Source of the DNA: Chitinophagaceae bacterium
GTDB taxonomy: Bacteria > Bacteroidota > Bacteroidia > Chitinophagales > Chitinophagaceae
NCBI GenBank assembly: GCA_947489175.1
Contig: CANLED010000121.1
Location: 1 to 6,440, forward strand
Reading direction: 5' to 3'
DNA length: 6,440 bases
Under the pieces are notes generated by a model that saw only the letters and a list, made by a program, of their open reading frames with translations, did no database searches and had not been told where the DNA came from. The position numbers and the translations under genes are program-made. Shown piece by piece: positions 1 through 5,982 of this stretch (the stretch's first letter is position 1; every line of letters starts with the position of its first letter).

Positions 1-130
1 AGGATGTAATTTGAAATCTGAATTGGGCCAAATGTTTGGAACATATTTGATGGAAAACGTGCATACAAAAGTTAAGTTCAATGTAAAAATCCCGGTTTTT
101 CAGATGGAAGCTCCTTTTAAAAGAAATTGA
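1..130 (+). CDS. C-terminal end of an unrecognised protein (5' end outside the window)
   Basis: An open frame runs from the window edge (first full codon at base 2) to a TGA at 128-130 and encodes the last 42 residues of a protein. The tail starts GCNLKSELGQ and ends MEAPFKRN. It has an alternating polar/hydrophobic stretch (TKVKFNVKIPVF) typical of a beta strand, with many Lys residues. I do not recognise a family and cannot tell whether the protein is secreted. It lies 77 bp upstream of the desaturase on the same strand, and I see no convincing terminator between them, so co-transcription is possible. Evidence that it is coding is limited to the absence of stops over 42 codons and a plausible protein-like composition. 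Confidence 0.55.
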   Translation, partial: GCNLKSELGQMFGTYLMENVHTKVKFNVKIPVFQMEAPFKRN

Positions 131-207
131 ACGGAAAAAGTCTAAAACAGAGTTTAAATTTACAGTTAAGAATAATACACGTGAAATAGCAGGGTTAAAT
201 CTTTTTT

Positions 208-1287
208 ATGAGTTATAAAGTGTCTTTTAATAATAAGAACAGGGTGTTTTGGAACGCGTTGAAGGCTGAAGTAGATGGTTATTTTGAAAAAAATAGCATC
301 AAAAAAACTGGCAACTGGAAACTTTATGGCAAAACGATGATCATAATTCCATCGATGCTTGGTTTATATGCATTGCTAATGCTTGTTGATATGCATTGGG
401 CGCTAACATCTTTTCTTTGGGTGTTGTTTGGACTAAACATGACCGCCATAGGGTTCAACGTCATGCATGATGCCTGTCACGGTAGTTTCTCAACAAAAGG
501 CTGGGTGAATGAGATCTTTGGACTAACCAATAACTTTCTTGGAGGCAATGCTTTTCTATGGAAACTCAAGCATAACATCATTCACCATACATACACAAAC
601 ATTGATGGTGTAGATGATGACATCAACAACATGCCTTTTATGCGTGAGTGTACATCACAACCTTGGAAGCCTATGCACCGTTTTCAAAGTACATACATGT
701 TTGTACTATATGGTTTCACTTCTTTGTTCATGTTTTTTTCTGATTACATCAAGTATTTTTCAAAACGCATCTATACAACCCAATTGAAAAAAATGGAAAC
801 CTCTGATCACTTTGTGTTTTGGTCAGGAAAAGTATTTTTCATCCTTTTTTACATTGTATTGCCCATAGTTATGATTGGTTGGAAAGGTTGGTTATTAGGA
901 TTTTTGATAAGCCAGTTTACACTTGGTTTAACGTTGGCGTTTGTTTTCCAATTGGCACACGTGGTTGAACACGCTGAATTTGATTTTGCGGGTGTTGATC
1001 CTAAGCTTATCGAAGACGAATGGGCCATTCATCAAGTTAAAACAACAGCTAATTTTGCTTCTAAAAATAAAATTGTTACCTGGTTTGTAGGTGGGTTAAA
1101 TTATCAAATTGAGCATCACTTATTCCCAAGAATCAGCCACATTCATTATCCGGCAATCAGTAAGATTGTTAGAGATACCTGCGCAAAATTCGATTTGCAT
1201 TACATCTATTTCGAAACCACCAGGTCTGCAATCGCTTCTCACGTGAGGTTTATGCATTCAATGGGGAAAAGACCTGCTATAGCATAA
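208..1287 (+). CDS. Membrane fatty acid desaturase (acyl-lipid/acyl-CoA type, three histidine boxes)
   Basis: This 359-residue integral membrane di-iron enzyme should insert a cis double bond into a fatty acyl chain of a membrane lipid or acyl-CoA. All three histidine clusters that bind the iron pair are visible: HDACH at 87-91, HNIIHH at 122-127 and QIEHH at 300-304. HVVEH at 251-255 may add to the site. Hydrophobic segments lie near 44-62, 64-85, 163-177, 208-224 and 227-249, the usual two-plus-two membrane layout. The Gln in the third box places it with the front-end (delta-5/6, linoleoyl-CoA desaturase-like) branch. There is no N-terminal cytochrome b5 domain (no HPGG), so a separate electron donor such as ferredoxin is likely. 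Regiospecificity cannot be read from sequence. ATG 208 gives a full-length protein and follows an AT-rich leader ending in six Ts. Length is normal, with no lesion. Confidence 0.93.
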   Translation: MSYKVSFNNKNRVFWNALKAEVDGYFEKNSIKKTGNWKLYGKTMIIIPSMLGLYALLMLVDMHWALTSFLWVLFGLNMTAIGFNVMHDACHGSFSTKGWVNEIFGLTNNFLGGNAFLWKLKHNIIHHTYTNIDGVDDDINNMPFMRECTSQPWKPMHRFQSTYMFVLYGFTSLFMFFSDYIKYFSKRIYTTQLKKMETSDHFVFWSGKVFFILFYIVLPIVMIGWKGWLLGFLISQFTLGLTLAFVFQLAHVVEHAEFDFAGVDPKLIEDEWAIHQVKTTANFASKNKIVTWFVGGLNYQIEHHLFPRISHIHYPAISKIVRDTCAKFDLHYIYFETTRSAIASHVRFMHSMGKRPAIA

Positions 1288-1330
1288 AATTTTTTAGCGA
1301 GGTTTATATTTAGATCCCGCTAAAATTTTT
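1286..1330. terminator. Candidate bidirectional terminator shared by the convergent desaturase and gldB genes
   Basis: TTTTAGCG at 1292-1299 pairs perfectly with CGCTAAAA at 1318-1325. Beyond a two-base bulge (1290-1291), AAAA at 1286-1289 can pair with TTTT at 1326-1329. The loop is 18 nt. On + the stem is followed by a T run (1326-1330). On - the same stem runs into AATTTT, so either transcript would end in a hairpin plus U-rich tail. It overlaps the desaturase stop codon and the last codons of the GldB-like gene, which fits two convergent genes only 6 bp apart. The AT-rich stem and large loop make its strength uncertain. Confidence 0.5.
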
Positions 1331-2337
1331 GCAGCATCCATGATTATCAACTGATCAATGGTCGTTGATTTATTTTTGTTCATGTATGTTTCAATAATTT
1401 TTCTACCAACATACAATGAAATAAAACCCGGCGAGCCCTGTCCAAACTCCACAGTTTCAGGTGCGTCTCCTATAAATGAACGTATTTTTAAGAGGTCTGT
1501 TTCATACAAAAGGTTGTTTTCCGTGAAGTAATTCCAAATTAATCCTTCATTGTCTGTTACACCCTTTAATTGTGCTGTGGTATAGCCTAATTTGAATTCA
1601 TCCTTTTTGGCGGGTAAGAATAAATCAAGTAAATACATCCTTTTGCCATGATCCACCAATATTTCCAAAAAGTTTTTTGAATTATAGTTTAATGGCATGA
1701 TGTCATCAATGATGTTTTTCATGCAGTTAATAGAAATATATTCTGTTGTGAACCTTCTAGAAAGATACTCAGGGTATAGTTGTTGCCCAGGCTCTGATCT
1801 GTAAAAGCTTGATTTATCCCCGAGGTGAAGCTGAAGCCCAGTACATAATGCATTCGTTGTAATTATCTCAGACTGCATTCCTGTTGCGGTATTCACAAAG
1901 GCATCCATTGGACCTATAAAAGGGATAAATTCATTTGGAAGCTTGTAACCAGGGAAATAATAGGCAACATATTTCAATCCTTCTTTTGTTTCTGAAGCCG
2001 CTTCTTCTATTCCTTTTTCGATTGTTTTAGATGAATCAAATATTGGTTTATAATCGTGGATGAATTTTTTTATGTTGATGCTAAAATTCATGCTGTCTTC
2101 TGTACTCAAGCCTACAATTTTTTCAATAAAATCGCTATAAAAAGTGGGATACTTCTTTTCTAGTGCTTTCAATGAATAGGAAAGATTTGATGTGTCTGTC
2201 TTGAAAAAATCTTGGTCAAATCTTTTAACTGTTAAATTGATTTTTATGTTGCTCACATCTGGGGTTTTTGGCCCCTCATTGCAGGCAATTCCAACCAAGA
2301 TAATTAACATCCAAAGGCAGCGCTGTTTCGTAAACAT
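1294..2337 (-). CDS. gldB: GldB-family gliding-motility-associated lipoprotein
   Basis: This predicted 347-residue lipoprotein should be anchored in the cell envelope. The N-terminus has Lys/Arg (K4, R6), a hydrophobic core (8-18) and Cys at 19 in the context VGIAC. This is a degenerate lipobox, with Gly rather than Leu at -3. The remainder matches my memory of GldB: IKINLTVKRFDQDFF near 31-45, HGKRMYLLD at 230-238, GYTTAQL at 251-257, NEGLIWNYF at 263-271, GSPGFISLYVG at 301-311 and a terminal YKPR. In Flavobacterium johnsoniae, GldB is required for gliding and for the linked type IX secretion machinery, but homologues also occur in non-gliding Bacteroidota, so motility is not proven here. 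No HExxH protease motif is present. gldC, adjacent to gldB in Flavobacterium, is not in this window. The gene is transcribed away from nadE and converges on the desaturase. ATG 2337 gives a complete signal peptide; the next Met (10) would not. Confidence 0.85.
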   Translation of the reverse strand: MFTKQRCLWMLIILVGIACNEGPKTPDVSNIKINLTVKRFDQDFFKTDTSNLSYSLKALEKKYPTFYSDFIEKIVGLSTEDSMNFSINIKKFIHDYKPIFDSSKTIEKGIEEAASETKEGLKYVAYYFPGYKLPNEFIPFIGPMDAFVNTATGMQSEIITTNALCTGLQLHLGDKSSFYRSEPGQQLYPEYLSRRFTTEYISINCMKNIIDDIMPLNYNSKNFLEILVDHGKRMYLLDLFLPAKKDEFKLGYTTAQLKGVTDNEGLIWNYFTENNLLYETDLLKIRSFIGDAPETVEFGQGSPGFISLYVGRKIIETYMNKNKSTTIDQLIIMDAAKILAGSKYKPR

Positions 2338-2377
2338 AAAAAAAGAATTTAATGGAAAATCGTTCTAATGTATGTTG

Positions 2378-2385
2378 CAAAAATA
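2378..2385 (-). promoter_or_regulatory. Candidate -7 promoter element for gldB
   Basis: Read on the minus strand, these bases are TATTTTTG, an exact match to the Bacteroidota primary-sigma -7 consensus TAnnTTTG. A start site about 7 bases downstream would leave a leader of roughly 34 nt before the ATG at 2337. No good -33 TTTG lies at the expected spacing; the nearest is TTTA at 2402-2405, a few bases too close. The match is short and the region AT-rich, so chance is possible. Confidence 0.35.
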
Positions 2386-2459
2386 GAGGAAAGGATTTTT
2401 CTAAAGATAGATTCTCTAAGTTTTAGCATTTATTCACTTGAATTCCTCAATTTTGCGGC

Positions 2460-4172
2460 ATGAAGGTATTCCTTGCACAGCAAAACTATCATATTGGAAA
2501 TTTCGCACTGAACCTAGAAAAAATGCTTCAAGCAGTTGAAGAAGGCAGGATCCTTGGTGCTGATTTAGTTGTTTTTTCTGAACTGTCTGTATGTGGGTAC
2601 CCCCCGCGTGATTTCCTAGAATTTGAAGATTTTATGTTGGAAGCAGAAGCATCAGTTGATGCCTTGACTAAGGCCTCTGTTGACATTGGTATTTTGGTTG
2701 GCACACCAACTAGAAACCCTCAACGTGAGGGAAAGGATTTATTGAACTCAGCTGTTTTACTTTATAATGGCATGGTTCATGGTATTACACACAAAAGCCT
2801 GCTCCCTAATTATGATGTTTTCGATGAATACCGATATTTTGAACCTGCCTATAATTGGAATGTTATTGAATTCAAAGGGAAGAAAATAGCCGTTACCATC
2901 TGTGAAGATATCTGGAACCTCGGTGATAATCCGCTGTATCGTGTTTGTCCAATGGATAAACTCATGTTGCAATCACCTGATTTAATGATCAACATCTCTG
3001 CTTCTCCTTTCGACTTTAGCCATGATGAAGACAGAAAAGAAGTGGTTAGGTTGAACGTATTGAAGTATAAAATGCCACTGCTTTATTGCAATGCCGTTGG
3101 TGCACAAACAGAGATTGTTTTTGATGGTGGAAGCTTGGTTTTCAACAGCGATGCTAGCTTGTTTAAACAACTGAATTATTTTCAAGAAGATTCATTTTTG
3201 ATTGATACTAACCTGCTTTTTGTTGAAAATAAAGCAGCTAATCTCGATACTCCACCAATGTTAAATGATTCAATGCGGGTTTCTCATACCGACAATCTAC
3301 TTGAAATTATTGATTATCTAACAGCAAGTGACAACATCGAACAGATTCATCACGCCTTGGTTCTTGGCATTCGCGATTATTTCTCCAAAATGGGATTCAA
3401 AAAAGCCATTCTTGGCAGCAGTGGTGGCATAGATTCAGCAGTGGTATTGGCTTTGGCAGCAGAGGCTTTAGGGGCAGAAAATATCACATCCATCCTGATG
3501 CCTTCAGGATTTTCGAGCAGTCACTCTGTTGATGATGCTGTTGCGCTCAGCAAAAACTTGTGTAATCCATATCATGTCATCCCAATTGAAACAATTTTTG
3601 AAACATTCTTACAAACATTAAATCCATTGTTTGAAGGCACATCCTTTGGTGTTGCAGAGGAGAATATCCAGAGCCGCAGCAGGGGCAATCTGTTGATGGC
3701 CATTGCCAATAAATTTGGATATGTATTGTTAAATACATCCAACAAGAGCGAGTTGGCTACTGGTTATGGAACGCTTTATGGTGACATGGCTGGCGGGTTG
3801 AGTGTTTTGGGCGATTTGTACAAAGTACAGGTTTATGCACTTGCCAAATACATCAACCGAAATCAAGAAATTATACCTAAAAATATCATCGTAAAAGAAC
3901 CTTCAGCAGAACTGCGCCCAAATCAAAAGGATAGTGATAGCTTACCAGATTATTCAATCCTTGACAATATTTTATACTTGTATGTAGAAGGTAGAAAAGG
4001 ACCTAAAGAAATTATAGAAGCCGGTTTTGATGCTGATTTGGTGAAGCGCGTTCTTAAAATGGTCAATATAAACGAATATAAAAGAAATCAATTTTGTCCT
4101 ATAATCAGGGTTAGTACCAAGGCTTTTGGCGTTGGAAGGCGATTACCTATTGTAGCAAAATATTTAAGTTAA
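2460..4172 (+). CDS. nadE: Glutamine-dependent NAD+ synthase (amidotransferase plus synthetase domains)
   Basis: This cytosolic enzyme catalyses the last step of NAD+ synthesis: deamido-NAD+, ATP and glutamine give NAD+, AMP, PPi and glutamate. Residues 1-260 form a nitrilase-fold glutaminase domain with the catalytic triad E41 (SELSVCGYPPRDF), K112 (HKSLLPNYDVFDEYRYF) and C148 (ICEDIW). Residues from about 290 to the end form the ATP pyrophosphatase domain, with the PP-loop SGGIDS at 321-326, QSRSRGN at 404-410, TSNKSELATGYGT at 426-438 and ELRPNQKDSDSLPDY at 484-498. At 570 residues it is within the usual range for the two-domain form, so ammonia is made from glutamine and channelled internally. 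ATG 2460 starts directly at the first strand of the nitrilase fold; no Shine-Dalgarno sequence precedes it. rsgA follows after 25 bp on the same strand. gldB is divergent across a 122 bp spacer that must hold its promoter. No defects are seen. Confidence 0.97.
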   Translation: MKVFLAQQNYHIGNFALNLEKMLQAVEEGRILGADLVVFSELSVCGYPPRDFLEFEDFMLEAEASVDALTKASVDIGILVGTPTRNPQREGKDLLNSAVLLYNGMVHGITHKSLLPNYDVFDEYRYFEPAYNWNVIEFKGKKIAVTICEDIWNLGDNPLYRVCPMDKLMLQSPDLMINISASPFDFSHDEDRKEVVRLNVLKYKMPLLYCNAVGAQTEIVFDGGSLVFNSDASLFKQLNYFQEDSFLIDTNLLFVENKAANLDTPPMLNDSMRVSHTDNLLEIIDYLTASDNIEQIHHALVLGIRDYFSKMGFKKAILGSSGGIDSAVVLALAAEALGAENITSILMPSGFSSSHSVDDAVALSKNLCNPYHVIPIETIFETFLQTLNPLFEGTSFGVAEENIQSRSRGNLLMAIANKFGYVLLNTSNKSELATGYGTLYGDMAGGLSVLGDLYKVQVYALAKYINRNQEIIPKNIIVKEPSAELRPNQKDSDSLPDYSILDNILYLYVEGRKGPKEIIEAGFDADLVKRVLKMVNINEYKRNQFCPIIRVSTKAFGVGRRLPIVAKYLS

Positions 4173-4197
4173 TTTCTATGCATACCTTGTACCCAAT

Positions 4198-5124
4198 ATG
4201 AATGGCATTGTTTATAAATCAACAGGAAGCTGGTATGTTGTAAAAGGCAGCAACAATGAATTCTATAAGGCTCGCCTGAAAGGGAAATTTAAAATGGATG
4301 GGTTCACTTCCACCAATCCTGTTTCTGTGGGCGACGAAGTTGAATTTGAAACGGAGGATGAATTAGAAAAGAGTGTGATGATTGTTGCTATTTTTCCAAG
4401 AAAAAACTATGTCAATAGAATTTCGCCAGCAAACAGAAGGCAGCATCATATCATCGCATCAAACCTCTCACAATCCTTGCTGATAGCCACTTTGAGGGAA
4501 CCTAGAACATCACAGGGCTTTCTAGATAGATTCTTGGTGACTTGTGAAGCTTTTCACATTCCTGCCATCATCGTTTTCAATAAATCTGATTTATACCAAG
4601 AAAAAGAGATGTTGCTTTTTGAAGAACGAAAAGCAATGTATGAGAAAATCGGGTATCATGTCTTGTTGACTTCTGTGTCAGAAAAATCGGGTATGGGCAC
4701 ATTGAATGAAATCCTTCACGAAAAAGTTACTTTGCTTAGTGGACATTCAGGTGTAGGGAAGTCAAGTTTGATTAATTATATCTTGAAAGGGGCAAATATT
4801 AAAACACAGGAAGTCAGTGGATGGAGCGGGAAGGGGCTTCATACAACAACTTTTGCTGAGATGTTTGACCTACCTGATGGTGGAAAAATTATTGATACAC
4901 CTGGGATGCGTGAGTTTGCTGTAGCAGACATGACAAAACAAGAGCTATCTCACTATTTTCCGGAAATGCGTGTTTTGATTTCTTCATGCCAATTCAACAA
5001 TTGTTTGCACATCAACGAACCAGGATGCGCTGTAAAAAATGCAGTTGCTAAAGGGGTAATACATGAAGACAGGTACATAAGTTATTACAACATCCTTGAA
5101 AGCATTGAAGCTGTTGGGTATTAA
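4198..5124 (+). CDS. rsgA: Ribosome small-subunit-dependent GTPase A (circularly permuted GTPase)
   Basis: RsgA (YjeQ) binds the immature 30S subunit late in assembly and hydrolyses GTP to release maturation factors and check the decoding centre. Domains in order are an OB-fold (about 1-75), a permuted G domain, and a zinc-binding C-terminal domain. The GTPase motifs appear in permuted order: G4 NKSD at 128-131, a G5-like SVSEKSG at 159-165, the P-loop GHSGVGKSS at 182-190, switch I KGLHTTT at 212-218 and G3 DTPG at 233-236. The zinc ligands C264, C269, H271 and C277 have the family spacing (C-x4-C-x-H-x5-C). Length 308 is typical. The gene follows nadE by 25 bp, so co-transcription is likely. 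ATG 4198 begins at the first OB-fold strand. Its TAA overlaps the stop codon of the convergent small lipoprotein gene. Confidence 0.97.
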   Translation: MNGIVYKSTGSWYVVKGSNNEFYKARLKGKFKMDGFTSTNPVSVGDEVEFETEDELEKSVMIVAIFPRKNYVNRISPANRRQHHIIASNLSQSLLIATLREPRTSQGFLDRFLVTCEAFHIPAIIVFNKSDLYQEKEMLLFEERKAMYEKIGYHVLLTSVSEKSGMGTLNEILHEKVTLLSGHSGVGKSSLINYILKGANIKTQEVSGWSGKGLHTTTFAEMFDLPDGGKIIDTPGMREFAVADMTKQELSHYFPEMRVLISSCQFNNCLHINEPGCAVKNAVAKGVIHEDRYISYYNILESIEAVGY

Positions 5125-5285
5125 GACTTAAACTTTTTTACTCGGGGTAATTTTTCTCCACTCAACAATCTTTCTGCACCAACATTTTTACCATTCGTAG
5201 GCGGCCAAACCTTCTTGGCACATGAAGATGTTGAAATAGAAATAATGAAGACAAGAAAAAGTAGTTTTAAAAAAATGTATTTCAT
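5121..5285 (-). CDS. Small (54-residue) predicted lipoprotein, function unknown
   Basis: A short reading frame starts at ATG 5285 and ends at TAA 5121-5123. It begins MKYIFLKLLFLVFIISISTS: a positive start, a hydrophobic core (4-18) and a Ser-rich segment leading to Cys at 22 (TSSC), a credible Bacteroidota-style lipoprotein signal. The mature part would be only 33 residues: CAKKVWPPTNGKNVGAE followed by a basic tail (LPRVKKFKS). It would be membrane-anchored, soluble and strongly cationic. The only in-frame ATG is at 5285, because an upstream in-frame TAG closes the frame at 5313-5315. The A-rich leader begins 11 bp after the hexapeptide gene's stop codon, which implies translation from the same mRNA. 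Its last bases overlap those of rsgA by 4 bp. I know no function for it. A coding assignment rests on the signal peptide, the position and the uninterrupted frame; no homology could be tested. Confidence 0.72.
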   Translation of the reverse strand: MKYIFLKLLFLVFIISISTSSCAKKVWPPTNGKNVGAERLLSGEKLPRVKKFKS

Positions 5286-5296
5286 ATTGTTTTTTT

Positions 5297-5809
5297 TTAT
5301 TTGAACCAGCTGCTATACATAGAATAATTATTGGCAATTCTTTCTATCTCACCTTCAATTTTTTCTGGTGAAATGTCTTTTACTTTTTTAGCAGGAACAC
5401 CTGCAAAAATAGAACCTGAGGGAACGATGGTTCCTTCTAAAACCACAGCCCCTGCTGCAATAATAGAGTTACTGCCAATCTCTGCCCGATCCATCACTAT
5501 TGAGCCCATGCCTATTAGCACATTGTCGTGAATGGTGCATCCATGAACAATGGCTGTATGCCCAATACTAACATTATTTCCTATGATTGTTTTGTTTTTT
5601 TCATAGGTACAGTGAATGACTGCATTGTCTTGAATATTCACCTTATTGCCAATAATGATTGAATTTACATCGCCTCTGATAACCGCATTAAACCATACAC
5701 TGCATCCTTCTCCCATGGTAACATCACCGACGATAGTTGCATTGGGAGCGATGAAAGTATCTGCTCCAATGGAAGGAGAAATTCCTTTTACAGGTAGTAT
5801 TACTGGCAT
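5297..5809 (-). CDS. Gamma-carbonic-anhydrase-like hexapeptide-repeat protein (YrdA/PaaY type)
   Basis: This 170-residue cytoplasmic left-handed beta-helix protein is probably a trimer with metal sites between subunits. Hexapeptide repeats with Ile/Val every sixth residue run from about 15 to 135 (for example ATIVGDVTMGEG, NAVIHC, NTVIG-like turns and SIIAAGAVV), followed by a C-terminal helix (about 148-162). The residues matching the archaeal gamma-carbonic anhydrase Cam are present with the same spacing: R45 and D47 (IRGDV), Q60 and D61 (IQDN), and the zinc ligands H66, H84 and H89. The Cam acidic loop that holds the proton-shuttle glutamates is absent, as in most bacterial relatives, many of which show no or weak carbonic anhydrase activity. 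CO2 hydration is therefore possible but unproven; an acyl/CoA-linked role as in PaaY is an alternative. Length is typical. The small lipoprotein gene follows 11 bp downstream, and the aminotransferase is divergent upstream. Confidence 0.9.
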   Translation of the reverse strand: MPVILPVKGISPSIGADTFIAPNATIVGDVTMGEGCSVWFNAVIRGDVNSIIIGNKVNIQDNAVIHCTYEKNKTIIGNNVSIGHTAIVHGCTIHDNVLIGMGSIVMDRAEIGSNSIIAAGAVVLEGTIVPSGSIFAGVPAKKVKDISPEKIEGEIERIANNYSMYSSWFK

Positions 5810-5982
5810 ATAATTTTTTTAAAGTTAAAACAATCCTTCTTCGCAAAAACGAATTATTGATGATTTTTTATGTTGCTAAAATTTGAATCTTAAAGTTATT
5901 AGGTTGATGAAAAATCTTAGGCTTAGATTTTCTTTTACCAATTCCATTCTACAATAGCATTATTTTATCGAACTTTACCCCA
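5810..5982. promoter_or_regulatory. Divergent intergenic region between the hexapeptide gene and the aminotransferase
   Basis: These 173 AT-rich bases separate two divergent start codons and must contain promoters for both, unless one is leaderless. The best + candidate is TTG at 5904-5906 with TAGATTTT 17 bases downstream. This has one mismatch to the Bacteroidota TAnnTTTG element and is weak. On - I find only poor matches (for example TAACTTTA). I see no hairpin, operator-like repeat or riboswitch-like structure. The region is annotated from its position, not from a decisive motif. Confidence 0.3.

Noticed and set aside
2449..2456. CAATTTTG just before nadE as a -7 promoter element
   Set aside because: It mismatches the first consensus base, and transcription would start at or inside the start codon, so it is not a credible nadE promoter.
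2757..2972. A 71-codon open frame on the minus strand inside nadE
   Set aside because: It lies wholly within the conserved nitrilase domain of nadE on the other strand, has no leader or family resemblance, and is best explained as a shadow of that gene.
2982..3185. A 67-codon open frame on the minus strand inside nadE
   Set aside because: It is also contained in nadE, antisense, with no signal, domain or context to suggest translation.
4178..4201. A seven-codon frame (MHTLYPI) whose TGA overlaps the rsgA start as ATGA, suggesting translational coupling
   Set aside because: It is too short to separate from chance in a 25 bp spacer, and its ATG has no supporting leader. It would be worth a look only if conserved in relatives.
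5138..5155. TTAC-TCGGG-GTAA followed by TTTTT as an intrinsic terminator for rsgA
   Set aside because: The stem is only four pairs, it lies inside the small lipoprotein gene, and it is unlikely to be stable enough.
5331..5531. A 66-codon open frame on the plus strand inside the hexapeptide gene
   Set aside because: Its regular Pro/Ile/Ser pattern is the antisense image of the hexapeptide repeats; the minus-strand gene has a full active-site signature.
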